Source: Nitrincola sp048264025
GTDB lineage: Bacteria > Pseudomonadota > Gammaproteobacteria > Pseudomonadales > Balneatricaceae
Assembly: GCF_048264025.1 (NCBI RefSeq)
Contig: NZ_JBLXDN010000019.1
Span: 1-64,000 of the forward strand
Length of the DNA: 64,000 bases
Direction: 5' to 3'
Made by a program: the position numbers and the translations under genes
Shown here: in pieces, positions 25,926-35,442 of the stretch
Layout of the letters: the number at the start of each line of letters is the position of its first letter
Position numbering within the stretch: the stretch's first letter is position 1
The notes under the pieces: model-generated
What the model was told of the DNA's origin: nothing
Database searches by the model: none
The model's input: only the letters and a program-made list of their open reading frames with translations

Positions 25926-27995
25926 ATGTCCCAGTTTGATGCCATTTTTCAACCGATTCAGCTCGGTAAATTGACCATCCGCAACCGGGTGGTGAGTACC
26001 GCGCATGCCGAAGTTCATGCTACTGATGGCGGTATGACCACCGAACGCTATGTGAAGTATTACGAAGAGAAAGCCAAGGGCGGTTGTGGCTTGTGTATCT
26101 GTGGGGGGTCTTCGGTGGTATCCATCGACAGCCCGCAGGCTTGGTGGAGTTCAGTCAATCTATCCACTGACCGCATTATCCCGCATTTTCAAAATCTTGC
26201 CGAGGCTGTGCATAAGCATGGCGGCAAGATCATGATTCAGATTACTCACATGGGGCGGCGCTCACGCTGGGATGGCTATAACTGGACAACCCTCTTGTCA
26301 CCCTCTGGTATTCGGGAGCCGGTGCATCGTTCTACCTGTAAAACCATTGAACCGGAAGAAATTCAACGCATTATCGGTGACTTTGCTCAGGCGGCACGCC
26401 GTGCCAAAGAGGGAGGGCTGGATGGTGTAGAGCTTTCCGCCGTGCACCAGCATTTGATTGATCAGTTCTGGAGCCCGCGGGTTAACAAGCGTACTGATGA
26501 GTGGGGTGGCAGTTTTGAAAACCGCATGCGCTTCGGCATGGAGGTTCTTAAAGCAGTGCGTAACGAGGTCGGAGACGATTTTGTCGTTGGTATGCGTATC
26601 TGTGGCGATGAGTTCCATCCGGATGGTTTAACACATGACGATATGAAGCAGATTGCTGCCTACTATGACGCTACCGGTTTGGTGGATTTCTTTGGTGTCA
26701 TAGGTTCCGGTTGTGATACCCATAACACCCTGGCGAATGTGATTCCAAACATGTCTTACCCGCCGGAGCCTTTCCTGCATCTGGCTGCGGGTATTAAAGA
26801 GGTGGTCAAGGCACCGGTTATTCATGCGCAGAATATTAAAGATCCCAACCAGGCTCAGCGTATTCTGGAAGGGGGCTATGTGGATATGGTCGGCATGACC
26901 CGTGCGCATATTGCCGATCCGCACATTATTGCCAAGATCAAGATGGGTCAGATTGATCAGATACGTCAGTGTGTCGGGGCCAATTATTGTATCGACCGCC
27001 AGTACCAGGGGCTGGATGTGTTGTGTATTCAAAACGCCGCCACCTCACGTGAATACATGGGCTTGCCGCATATTATCGAAAAAACAGAAGGCTCTGTACG
27101 CAAAGTGGTCGTGGTGGGTGGTGGCCCCGCGGGTATGGAAGCCGCACGTGTGGCGGCTGAGCGCGGTCATCAGGTGGTGCTGTTTGAAGCTCAGGCACAA
27201 CTCGGCGGACAGATTACCCTGGCGGCCAAAGCGCCGCAGCGCGATCAAATGGCGGGTATTACCCGTTGGTATCAGTTGGAACTGGCCCGTCTGAAGGTGG
27301 ATGTGCGGCTGAATAGCTATGCTGATGAAGCGATGATCAAAGCGGATCAACCGGATGTGGTTATTCTTGCTGTCGGTGGCAAACCCTTTATTGAGCAGGT
27401 ACCCGATTGGGGTGCTGAAGAGGGTCTGGTTGTCAGCAGTTGGGATATTCTCGATGGCAAGGTTGCACCGGGTAACAATGTGCTGGTGTATGACACTATT
27501 TGTGAGTTCACGGGTATGTCGACAGCCGATTACTTGTCTGAGAAGGGCAGCAAGGTTGAGCTGGTTACCGATGATGTCAAACCCGGTGCCGCGATTGGCG
27601 GTACCACCTTCCCAACCTATTACCGCAGTCTCTACCCGAAGGAGGTGATCATGACCTCAGATCTGGCGCTGCACAAAGTCTACCGCGAGGGCGATCAGTT
27701 GGTGGCTGTGCTGGAAAATGAGTATACCGGTCAGTTGGAAGAGCGGGTGGTTGATCAGGTGGTGGTGGAAAATGGCGTACGTCCGGACGAAGCGCTGTAT
27801 TACGCGCTGAAACCCCAGTCGCTGAACAAGGGTCAGATCGATGTTGCCGCCTTGTATGACATCAAACCCCAGCCTTGCTTGAGTGAATCGACCGATGGAG
27901 ACCGCTTTGTGTTGTTCCGTATCGGCGACTGCACAGCACCGCGTAATACCCATGCAGCCATCTATGATGCGCTGCGTCTTTGCAAGGACTTCTGA
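25926..27995 (+). CDS. dgcA: Dimethylglycine demethylase subunit DgcA
   Basis: This 689-residue oxidoreductase of the trimethylamine dehydrogenase family removes one methyl of dimethylglycine to give sarcosine. Residues about 5-345 form an Old Yellow Enzyme-type FMN barrel (GGDGVELSAVHQHLIDQFWSP region). Residues about 385-689 form a FAD/NAD-type domain starting VVVVGGGPAGMEAARVA. Between them lies the Fe-S segment, with Cys349, Cys355 and Cys367, but the position of the second cluster cysteine of trimethylamine dehydrogenase is Ala352. An AGGAG box precedes the ATG. The gene is followed at 14 bases by dgcB. Confidence 0.92.
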   Translation: MSQFDAIFQPIQLGKLTIRNRVVSTAHAEVHATDGGMTTERYVKYYEEKAKGGCGLCICGGSSVVSIDSPQAWWSSVNLSTDRIIPHFQNLAEAVHKHGGKIMIQITHMGRRSRWDGYNWTTLLSPSGIREPVHRSTCKTIEPEEIQRIIGDFAQAARRAKEGGLDGVELSAVHQHLIDQFWSPRVNKRTDEWGGSFENRMRFGMEVLKAVRNEVGDDFVVGMRICGDEFHPDGLTHDDMKQIAAYYDATGLVDFFGVIGSGCDTHNTLANVIPNMSYPPEPFLHLAAGIKEVVKAPVIHAQNIKDPNQAQRILEGGYVDMVGMTRAHIADPHIIAKIKMGQIDQIRQCVGANYCIDRQYQGLDVLCIQNAATSREYMGLPHIIEKTEGSVRKVVVVGGGPAGMEAARVAAERGHQVVLFEAQAQLGGQITLAAKAPQRDQMAGITRWYQLELARLKVDVRLNSYADEAMIKADQPDVVILAVGGKPFIEQVPDWGAEEGLVVSSWDILDGKVAPGNNVLVYDTICEFTGMSTADYLSEKGSKVELVTDDVKPGAAIGGTTFPTYYRSLYPKEVIMTSDLALHKVYREGDQLVAVLENEYTGQLEERVVDQVVVENGVRPDEALYYALKPQSLNKGQIDVAALYDIKPQPCLSESTDGDRFVLFRIGDCTAPRNTHAAIYDALRLCKDF

Positions 27996-28009
27996 TACAG
28001 GGCTGGGTT

Positions 28010-29959
28010 ATGTTGAACGTGCTGTTACCTTTGTTGCTAGGTTTGGCGCTGCTGTTGGCAGTGGTCGGTGCACTACGCCGTATTCGCTTATGGCGTAATG
28101 GCCGCTCCTCGTCAGTGGCTTTGCTGGCGGGTTTGGCCGCTATGCCACGGCGTTATCTGGTTGATCTGCACCACGTGGTGGCGCGAGATAAGTTTATTTC
28201 GCACACCCATGTGGCGACAGCCGGTGGCTTCGTGCTGGCGGCTGTACTGGCCATTCTGGTGCATGGTTTACAGTTACACCATGCCATTTTGGCCTGGGCG
28301 TTGTTGTTGGCGACAGCGGCTATGTTTTGTGGTGCATTGCTGATCGCTAAACGCCGCATCAATCCGCCTGCACGTTTATCCAAAGGCCCCTGGATGCGTC
28401 TGCCGAAAAGCCTGTTGGCCTTCTCGCTGGGCTTCTTTCTGTTGACCCTGCCGGTTGCCGGGGTGCTACCGGCTGATGCGGGTGGTTGGCTGCTGGTGGT
28501 CTTGCTGCTGGCGCTGGTTACCTGGGGGATGGGTGAGATGTTCTTCGGCATGACCTGGGGTGGCCCGATGAAGCACGCCTTCGCTGGTGCCTTACATCTG
28601 GCCTTTCACCGTCGTGCTGAACGTTTTGGTGGTGGTCGATCAACCGGCCTGAAACCGCTTGATCTGAATGATACAGATGCGCCACTGGGTGTGGAAAAGC
28701 CCGCTGATTTTACCTGGAACCAATTACTCGGATTCGATGCCTGTGTTCAATGCGGTCGCTGTGAAGCGGTTTGCCCGGCCTATGCCGCTGGCCAACCGCT
28801 GAATCCGAAAAAACTCATCCAGGATATGGTAGTGGGATTAGCCGGTGGCACTGATGCGGGTTATGCCGGCTCTCCTTATCCAGGCAAGCCAGTGGGCGAA
28901 CATCAGGGTAGTCCGTTTGCTCAAATCGTGGCGCGTGAAGGACAGGGGCTGGTTGATGCCGAAACCCTCTGGTCCTGCACTACCTGCCGTGCCTGTGTCG
29001 AAGAGTGTCCGATGATGATTGAGCATGTCGATGCGATAGTGGATATGCGCCGTCACTTGACCCTGGAACGTGGACAAACCCCTAACAAGGGCGCTGAGGT
29101 GATCGACAATCTGATCGCCACGGATAATCCTGGTGGCTTTAATCCAGGCTCACGGATGAACTGGGCGGCGGACCTGAATCTGCCCCTGCTGTCAGAAGTG
29201 AAACGTACCGACCTGCTGCTCTGGCTAGGAGATGGGGCGTTTGATATGCGCAATCAGCGTACCCTGAGAGCTTTCGTTAAAATTCTGCGTGCGGCCGAGA
29301 TTAGCTTTGCCGTACTGGGAAATGAAGAGCGTGATTGCGGTGATCTGGCGCGTCGCCTCGGTGATGAAGCCACCTTTCAGTCGCTGGCTAAGCGTAATAT
29401 TGAAACCCTGTCTAAATACAGTTTCCGTGCGATTGTTAGCTGCGATCCCCACAGTTTCCATGTGTTGAAAAATGAATATGCAGCATTTGGCGGTGAGTAT
29501 GTGGTTTACCATCACACCACCTATATCAATCAGTTGCGCCAGCTAAGCAAGATTAAACTCCGTGCTCACAAAGGCGGCAAAGTCACCTATCACGATCCCT
29601 GCTATCTGGGGCGTTATAACGGTGAATATGAAGCGCCGAGAGCGGTGCTCAAGGCGATGGGTATTGAAGTCGTGGAGATGGAGCGCTCTGGTTTTCGTTC
29701 ACGCTGTTGTGGCGGTGGCGGTGGTGCACCTATCACTGATATTCCCGGTAAGCAGCGCATTCCCGATATGCGAATGGAAGATATACGTGAAACATCGGCA
29801 GAGCAGGTGGCGGTTGGCTGTCCTCAGTGTATGGCCATGCTGGAAGGGGTGGTGGAACCCCGACCCCAGGTGCTGGATATAGCTGAAATGGTTGCCGATG
29901 CGCTGGAAGTCTCTTTGGAAGCACCGGAAACATCGAAAGCAGAGGAGGTCCGCTTATGA
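28010..29959 (+). CDS. dgcB: Dimethylglycine demethylase subunit DgcB, membrane-bound Fe-S protein
   Basis: The 649-residue protein has an N-terminal membrane part with about five spans (residues 3-185) and two ferredoxin motifs, CVQCGRCEAVCP from Cys245 and CTTCRACVEECP from Cys323. A C-terminal cysteine-rich module of the GlpC/HdrB type (HDPCYLGRYNG, then CCGGGGG at 566-571) follows. It should take electrons from DgcA and/or ETF to the quinone pool. The ATG at 28010 was chosen because of an AGGG box seven bases ahead; a TTG start ten codons earlier lies inside dgcA. It overlaps etfA by four bases. Confidence 0.9.
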   Translation: MLNVLLPLLLGLALLLAVVGALRRIRLWRNGRSSSVALLAGLAAMPRRYLVDLHHVVARDKFISHTHVATAGGFVLAAVLAILVHGLQLHHAILAWALLLATAAMFCGALLIAKRRINPPARLSKGPWMRLPKSLLAFSLGFFLLTLPVAGVLPADAGGWLLVVLLLALVTWGMGEMFFGMTWGGPMKHAFAGALHLAFHRRAERFGGGRSTGLKPLDLNDTDAPLGVEKPADFTWNQLLGFDACVQCGRCEAVCPAYAAGQPLNPKKLIQDMVVGLAGGTDAGYAGSPYPGKPVGEHQGSPFAQIVAREGQGLVDAETLWSCTTCRACVEECPMMIEHVDAIVDMRRHLTLERGQTPNKGAEVIDNLIATDNPGGFNPGSRMNWAADLNLPLLSEVKRTDLLLWLGDGAFDMRNQRTLRAFVKILRAAEISFAVLGNEERDCGDLARRLGDEATFQSLAKRNIETLSKYSFRAIVSCDPHSFHVLKNEYAAFGGEYVVYHHTTYINQLRQLSKIKLRAHKGGKVTYHDPCYLGRYNGEYEAPRAVLKAMGIEVVEMERSGFRSRCCGGGGGAPITDIPGKQRIPDMRMEDIRETSAEQVAVGCPQCMAMLEGVVEPRPQVLDIAEMVADALEVSLEAPETSKAEEVRL

Positions 29960-31215
29960 GCGATATCCTTCGTCGTGATCCGCGTATCGAGCAGATACGG
30001 CGTAACCGTTTGCATCCTCAGTATGACGCTGTAATAGCGGCGATGAATGGCACGGCTAGTGCTGCCGAATGGTTAAGTCCTCAGGGCATAAAACGCCGCA
30101 ACCCACATTTGGTCGGGTTTATCGGTCCGAATGGTCTGCGCCGTATTGATCGCAGTGGTGGGCAGGGGGGGAGTGTTTCAGCCGCCAAGTCACCTAGTGT
30201 CGCTGCAGACAGTCGGCCTTTGCAGCGTATCGAGTCACCGGCTGCTTATATAGTGGTGGTGCCCGATATGCAGGGTGGGCGTTTGAGTGCGCAGGATAAG
30301 GATGTATTGGGTTTGGCGCAGCAGTTGGCATCACGGCATCCACAAACAGCCGTATTGGCGGTGGTGTTTGGTTCCCATAAAGAGCAAGGTTTTGTTGATG
30401 CCGGGGTGGACAGGTTATTGCATTTAAGGGATTCCGCCTTCGATAATTACGCCCCTGAACAGCGCCTGGCTCGATTGCTGCAATTGGAGTCTGATATACA
30501 ACCTGAATACTGGTTGTTTCCTGATTCTGGTTTAGGCAGTGGTGATTTGGGACGGCGTTTAGCGGTGCAGATTGATGTGCGTGCCGCCACGGGAGTATGG
30601 CAGGTGAAGTTGGATGGCGAACAACCTCAGTGTGTCAGTCGCGGTGCGGCAGGCACTGTGGATATTACCCGTGAACTGCCGCGGGTTGTGCTGGCACTGT
30701 CTGAGTGCGCGGAACCGGTGAGTGATACGCGGCATGAAGTTCTTGAATTTATGCTGCGTACTGCACAGGTTGAACCCTTGCAGCGGATTGAGGACCTGGG
30801 CCCCGTGGCAGTTGATCCGGCCAGTGTATCCCTGGCTGAAGCAGAATTTATTCTGTCTGGTGGAAACGGGGTGACGGATTGGCAGGGCTTCCATACGGCG
30901 GCTGGAGTACTAGGAGCCACAGAGGGCGCATCCCGCGTAGCTGTCGATGATGGTTTCATGCCCCGCGACCGACAAGTTGGTGCCACCGGAACCTGGGTGA
31001 CAGCACGTGTTTATCTGGCTGTGGGTATTTCTGGTGCCATTCAACACCTTCAAGGTATTCAGACTTGCGACAAGGTGATTGCCATTAATACGGATGCAGG
31101 CTGCGATATGGTTAAACGTGCGGATCTGGCGGTGATCGGTGATGCGGCTGCGATACTGGAAAAACTCACTGAGAAGGTTACTGCACTGAAACAGGAGAAG
31201 CGCCATGTTGCTTAA
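29956..31215 (+). CDS. etfA: Electron transfer flavoprotein alpha subunit of the dgc operon
   Basis: With 419 residues this is about 100 longer than a standard ETF alpha chain, owing to an N-terminal extension of about 75 residues rich in Arg (DPRIEQIRRNRLHPQYDA). The FAD-binding C-terminal domain is clear: GASRVAVDDGFMP, RQVGATGTWVTARVYLAVGISGAIQHLQGI, then AINTDAGCDMVKRADLAVIGD. It should pair with the next gene and pass electrons between the demethylase flavins and DgcB. ATGA overlap with dgcB and an 11-base overlap with etfB show tight coupling. Confidence 0.88.
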   Translation: MSDILRRDPRIEQIRRNRLHPQYDAVIAAMNGTASAAEWLSPQGIKRRNPHLVGFIGPNGLRRIDRSGGQGGSVSAAKSPSVAADSRPLQRIESPAAYIVVVPDMQGGRLSAQDKDVLGLAQQLASRHPQTAVLAVVFGSHKEQGFVDAGVDRLLHLRDSAFDNYAPEQRLARLLQLESDIQPEYWLFPDSGLGSGDLGRRLAVQIDVRAATGVWQVKLDGEQPQCVSRGAAGTVDITRELPRVVLALSECAEPVSDTRHEVLEFMLRTAQVEPLQRIEDLGPVAVDPASVSLAEAEFILSGGNGVTDWQGFHTAAGVLGATEGASRVAVDDGFMPRDRQVGATGTWVTARVYLAVGISGAIQHLQGIQTCDKVIAINTDAGCDMVKRADLAVIGDAAAILEKLTEKVTALKQEKRHVA

Positions 31216-32029
31216 CACGCCTTCCAGGCTTGCCTCACCTTGCAAGGTGGCAGCACTCTTGTCAATTGGCCAGCACCCGATTACCGGTCGTGCCAGACGT
31301 GCCGATCAGGATGCCAGGGCTTTGGAAATGGCACTCAACTTGTCAGATGTACGGCTATTACCCGTGCATGCCGGATGGGTGGATGACACCTCGGAAGCGG
31401 CGTTGCGAGGCTATTTGGGAATGGGGGTGCCTGAACTGCATCTCCTTCAACAACCTGCTGAAGCGGATGTTGTTCCGGTGCTGGAAGCGTTTGTTCGCCA
31501 GCAGCAGGTTTCATTGGTGTTGTGTGGGGGGCGAGCTGAATCGGGCGAGGGATCCGGGATGTTGCCCTATCTGTTGGCTCAGCGGTTGGGCTGGCCAGTT
31601 ATCAGTGGGCTGGCTGAGATTGAACAGCTAAAAGCTGGTTCGGTAACTCTATTACAAGCACTACCGCGAGGCCAGCGCCGTCGTTTGAAAGTTACGCTAC
31701 CGGCGGTGCTGGCGCTGGATTCGGCAGCTCCGGTTGCACGTCAGTCGGCTTTTGGTCCGGCTCGTCGGGGTGAATTGATACAGCAGGGCTCGGAAGTTAC
31801 AGCCGATCTGGATCGCAGCGACTGGGACTTTCAGCCAGCACGAAAGCGACCCAAGCGCTTGAAAATCATTAAGGCTAGCTCGGCAAGAGACAGATTTAAG
31901 GCGGCGGCGGCCAAGGCTGAAGCCAGTGGCGGGCAGGTATTGCAAAACCAGCCAGCTGATGTAGCTGCCGATGCCATATTAAAAATGCTGCTTGAAGAGG
32001 GTGTGTTGAATCAGGATAAAATCGCTTGA
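31205..32029 (+). CDS. etfB: Electron transfer flavoprotein beta-like subunit
   Basis: A 274-residue partner of the ETF alpha chain. It keeps the ETF-beta order of segments: an early DARALEMALNL helix, LVLCGGRAESGEGSGMLPYLLAQRLGWPVISG, and GQRRRLKVTLPAVLALDS. Similarity to canonical EtfB is low, as for the Pseudomonas dgc-linked protein. The C-terminal tail (KRPKRLKIIKASS and on) is basic, then acidic. It ends the dgc operon; a short GACCT/AGGTC hairpin near 32070 may mark its end. Confidence 0.82.
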   Translation: MLLNTPSRLASPCKVAALLSIGQHPITGRARRADQDARALEMALNLSDVRLLPVHAGWVDDTSEAALRGYLGMGVPELHLLQQPAEADVVPVLEAFVRQQQVSLVLCGGRAESGEGSGMLPYLLAQRLGWPVISGLAEIEQLKAGSVTLLQALPRGQRRRLKVTLPAVLALDSAAPVARQSAFGPARRGELIQQGSEVTADLDRSDWDFQPARKRPKRLKIIKASSARDRFKAAAAKAEASGGQVLQNQPADVAADAILKMLLEEGVLNQDKIA

Positions 32030-32229
32030 TCCGGAGGATTTGCAAATAAATTCCGGAGAATTTTGCAAGACCTTATGAGGTCGGCTGTTTTAGAGTCCAC
32101 TGTGGTGTTTTTTTGGATTGATGTAAATCCAGTTTTAGCGTTAAATCCGGCATAATCAGGCTTGGCTTAATGCAAATAAGGGTGTTGTATATACACACTC
32201 ACCAACAACAAAGATAAGGTGACACATAA

Positions 32230-33255
32230 ATGAGCAAACCTAACCTGAACAGACGTAATATCCTAAAAGCCGCTGCAGCCAGTGCTGTTGCCGCGCCTTT
32301 GGCAATGGCTTCCACGTCTGCTTTTGCAACCACCAACTTGCGTATGCAAACTTACTGGGGTCGTGAAGCCGCTGATGTTTTTTCGGCTTTCGGTAGTGAC
32401 GTGCGTACCGCTTCCAATGGTTCACTGCGTGTTCGTCACTTTACCGGTAGCTCACTGGTACCTGATGCGGAAATGTTTCAAGCTGTAAGTAACGGCACCA
32501 TTGATATGTGTCAGGGGTATGCAGGTTACTGGCCGGGTCAGCTGGATATTGCCGGTATTGAATCGGGTCTTCCAGGTGCCTGGACCAGTTATGATGAAGC
32601 ACAGTATGTGTTCCGTCACAAAGGTTTGCTGGAGCTGGTTCGTGAAGCTTATGCTGAGAATAATGTTCACTACATGGGCCCAATCTTCGGTGGTCCGTTT
32701 GATTTGCTGACCAAAGAGCCAGTGAATAGTCTGGAAGATCTGAAAAACATGCGTATTCGTGCAACACCAGCGGTAGCACGTATCCTTCAGGCTTTTGATA
32801 TCCCAACCGTATTTCTGCCAGGTTCAGAGCTTTATGTAGGTTTGAGTACTGGTACTATCGATGGCGTCATCTATGCCGGTACCAACGAGTACGTCGGCAT
32901 GAAGTTGTATGAAGTGGCTAAGCACTACACCTCTCTGGGCATGGTTTACCCTGGCTACTGCGATCAGATTCTGGTGAATCTGGATGTTTGGAATGCGATG
33001 TCTGAAGAAGAGCGTAAAGTGATGGAGCTGGCCTTTGAGAAGCATGCTTCACACATGAATACCTGGATGGTTAGTGGTTCTATTGATGCAGGTGGTTCTG
33101 GTCTGTTCGAAATGAACAAGTTACCAGCGGAAGATTCACAGCGTTTGCGTGAAGCGGCTGAAGTGATCTGGGAAGATGAAGCCGTCAAGTCTGATCGTAA
33201 CCGTAAAGCGATCGACATTCTGAAAGAAACAGCGAAAGCCACAGGTCGCGCCTGA
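32230..33255 (+). CDS. TRAP transporter substrate-binding protein (DctP family)
   Basis: A 341-residue periplasmic solute receptor of a TRAP transporter. The N terminus, NRRNILKAAAASAVAAPLAMA, has a twin-arginine motif followed by a hydrophobic core and AFA cleavage site, so Tat export is likely. The mature protein shows the DctP pattern with LVPDAEMFQAVSNGTIDM, the specificity segment LKNMRIRATPAVARIL whose Arg would bind a carboxylate, and LSTGTIDGVIYAGTNE. The substrate is not known; location between betaine-catabolic blocks suggests a carboxylate linked to that pathway. AAGGTGA precedes the ATG. The 200 bases upstream contain an imperfect direct repeat TCCGGAG(G/A)-ATTTGCAA. Confidence 0.9.
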   Translation: MSKPNLNRRNILKAAAASAVAAPLAMASTSAFATTNLRMQTYWGREAADVFSAFGSDVRTASNGSLRVRHFTGSSLVPDAEMFQAVSNGTIDMCQGYAGYWPGQLDIAGIESGLPGAWTSYDEAQYVFRHKGLLELVREAYAENNVHYMGPIFGGPFDLLTKEPVNSLEDLKNMRIRATPAVARILQAFDIPTVFLPGSELYVGLSTGTIDGVIYAGTNEYVGMKLYEVAKHYTSLGMVYPGYCDQILVNLDVWNAMSEEERKVMELAFEKHASHMNTWMVSGSIDAGGSGLFEMNKLPAEDSQRLREAAEVIWEDEAVKSDRNRKAIDILKETAKATGRA

Positions 33256-33800
33256 TGCTTTCGGTCTGTCACTTAGTTAGCTGGGTTGATAGACTCTCTG
33301 AAACTGTTGGTAAGGCCATCTCCTGGATGTGCCTTGCCATCATTGCAGTGATGCTCTATGAAATAGCCGCCCGCTATTTCTTCAACAGCCCAACGTCCTG
33401 GGCACACGAAGTGACCACTATGCTATATGGCACCTTCTGTATCATAGCTGGCACCTACACTCACCGTTATCAGGGCCATGTTCGTAGCGAAGCCCTCTAC
33501 CATCTGTTTTCCCGTCGTGGTAAAGCCATCGTCGATACACTGACAGGTTCATTAGTATTATTTGTTCTGATCGTGTTTTTTGTGGCGTCTGTGGATTTTG
33601 CCTGGGACTCCTGGCAACGTAACGAGATGTCATCTCGTAGCACCTGGGCACCACCTTTGTATCCTTTTAAAACTGTTTTACCAGTAGCTGTCGGATTAAT
33701 AACCTTACAAAGTGCCGCACATCTGCTTCGGGATATTTGTGTGGCGTTTAATGTTAGCTGTGATGCTTGTGCCGACCGCGGTGTGGAAACTGAACACTGA
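33255..33800 (+). CDS. TRAP transporter small membrane subunit (DctQ family)
   Basis: A 181-residue integral membrane protein with four spans, typical of the DctQ subunit that couples receptor and permease. The segment YEIAARYFFNSPTSWAHEVTTMLYGTFC is characteristic, and a cysteine pair lies in the C-terminal tail. Its ATG overlaps the stop of the receptor gene by one base (TGATG), showing translational coupling. Confidence 0.9.
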   Translation: MLSVCHLVSWVDRLSETVGKAISWMCLAIIAVMLYEIAARYFFNSPTSWAHEVTTMLYGTFCIIAGTYTHRYQGHVRSEALYHLFSRRGKAIVDTLTGSLVLFVLIVFFVASVDFAWDSWQRNEMSSRSTWAPPLYPFKTVLPVAVGLITLQSAAHLLRDICVAFNVSCDACADRGVETEH

Positions 33801-33869
33801 GGCATAGCGTATTAGTGTGCGGTTTAGTCCGGCCGCTTTATAAATCCATAACGATAAAAGGTACATAAG

Positions 33870-35195
33870 GTGTCAGATATTGATCCTTTATTGATAACAC
33901 TCGGCATGTTTGCCGCGATGTTTGTCATGTTGTTGCTGGGAACCCCCTTGTCTTGGTCTTTGCTGACTGTAGGTATGGGGTTTGCTTATTTCCTTTGGGG
34001 TTCAGGTGCGCTTGAACTGCTGACCATCAGTGCATTTTCATCCATGGATAACTTTATCCTGGTGGCACTGCCCATGTTTATTTTCATGGGCTTAATGCTG
34101 GAGCGATCCGGCATTACTGATGATTTGTTTGAAATGATGAACAAGCTGATGGGGGCGCAACCCGGTGGTTTAGGGGTGGGAACCATTGTGCTTTGCGCGT
34201 TGATTGCTGCGATGGCGGGTGTATCCGGTGCTGCGACAGTTAGTCTTGGTGTCATTGCTTTACCAGCGATGCTGAAACGTGGATACAGCAAGAAGCTTGC
34301 GACTGGCACGATCATGGCCGGTGGCGCATTAGGGTTCCTGATTCCACCTAGTGTACTGATGATTCTGTACGCTTTTCTTGCCAAAGAATCTATTGGTAAA
34401 CTCTTTGCTGCAGGGTTAATTCCCGGCTTAATGTTGGCCGCTATCTACATAGTTTATATTCTGATCGTGAGCCGTATTAACCCATCTATTGCCCCGCCTC
34501 TGGCTGAAGTCGAGCGGGTAGACTGGAAGGGAAAACTGCGCTCGCTGAAGGCGTTGATACTCCCTGGCACGCTGATTGTCACTGTACTTGCTTGTATTAT
34601 CCTCGGCATCACCACTCCGTCTGAAGCCTCAGCGATAGGTGCGGCTGGTGCAATTATTTGCGCAGCTATCTACCGCACGCTGACCTTTAAAATGATGAAG
34701 GATGTGCTGCTGGATACAACCAAAATTATGGGGATGCTGATCTGGATAACCTTGACGGCAATTTTCTTCAGCAAGGTATATATCGGCCTGGGGGCTGGTT
34801 ACCTGCTACAGGATCTGGTTGAAGACAGTAGCCTGGCACCTATGGCTGTCATAGTGGCTATGCTGGCCTGCTACTATGTGTTGGGCATGTTCTTGGATGA
34901 TTTTGCCATCGTGTTTATCACCGTGCCCCTGTTTGTGCCGGTGGTGGAACTGCTTGGTTTTGATCCTGTCTGGTTCGCTATCCTGTTCATTGTCAGTATG
35001 CAATCAGCTTATCTAACGCCACCCTTTGGCTATAATTTATTCTATATGCGATCGGTAGCACCGCCTTCGGTGACCATCTACGATCTGTATTTGGCAGCTA
35101 TTCCTTTTATTCTGCTGCAGATATTTGGTCTGGCTTTGCTGGTGATGTTCCCGCAGATCGCGCTCTGGCTGCCTGAGCTGATTTACGGTCCTTAA
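33870..35195 (+). CDS. TRAP transporter large permease subunit (DctM family)
   Basis: A 441-residue permease with 11-12 membrane spans that uses a sodium gradient to import the solute delivered by the DctP subunit. Family segments include PMFIFMGLMLERSGI, the loop AAMAGVSGAATVSLGVIALPAMLKRGYSKKLATGTI, LGFLIPPSVLMILYAF and YLTPPFGYNLFYMRS. The start is GTG with AAAGG eight bases ahead. It ends the three-gene TRAP operon. Confidence 0.92.
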   Translation: MSDIDPLLITLGMFAAMFVMLLLGTPLSWSLLTVGMGFAYFLWGSGALELLTISAFSSMDNFILVALPMFIFMGLMLERSGITDDLFEMMNKLMGAQPGGLGVGTIVLCALIAAMAGVSGAATVSLGVIALPAMLKRGYSKKLATGTIMAGGALGFLIPPSVLMILYAFLAKESIGKLFAAGLIPGLMLAAIYIVYILIVSRINPSIAPPLAEVERVDWKGKLRSLKALILPGTLIVTVLACIILGITTPSEASAIGAAGAIICAAIYRTLTFKMMKDVLLDTTKIMGMLIWITLTAIFFSKVYIGLGAGYLLQDLVEDSSLAPMAVIVAMLACYYVLGMFLDDFAIVFITVPLFVPVVELLGFDPVWFAILFIVSMQSAYLTPPFGYNLFYMRSVAPPSVTIYDLYLAAIPFILLQIFGLALLVMFPQIALWLPELIYGP

Positions 35196-35442
35196 AAAAG
35201 AAGGCGCAAGGTGCTCAGCGTTTTTGCCTGGTAAAACATCCTTTCATTAAAGGTGGTTATATCAGGTAAAAGCGCTGTTTTTGTTGGATTTACTTGTTTT
35301 TTGTGCGTATATTGATCCATGCTGTTTATACGGCACGTACATACAATAAGAAGAGCCCATAGCGTCTTAACAACATGGAAGCGTTTTGTTCTCTGCATCA
35401 GCAGAAACAGGACGTCAATGTGGTTTCTATAATCTGTCATTT

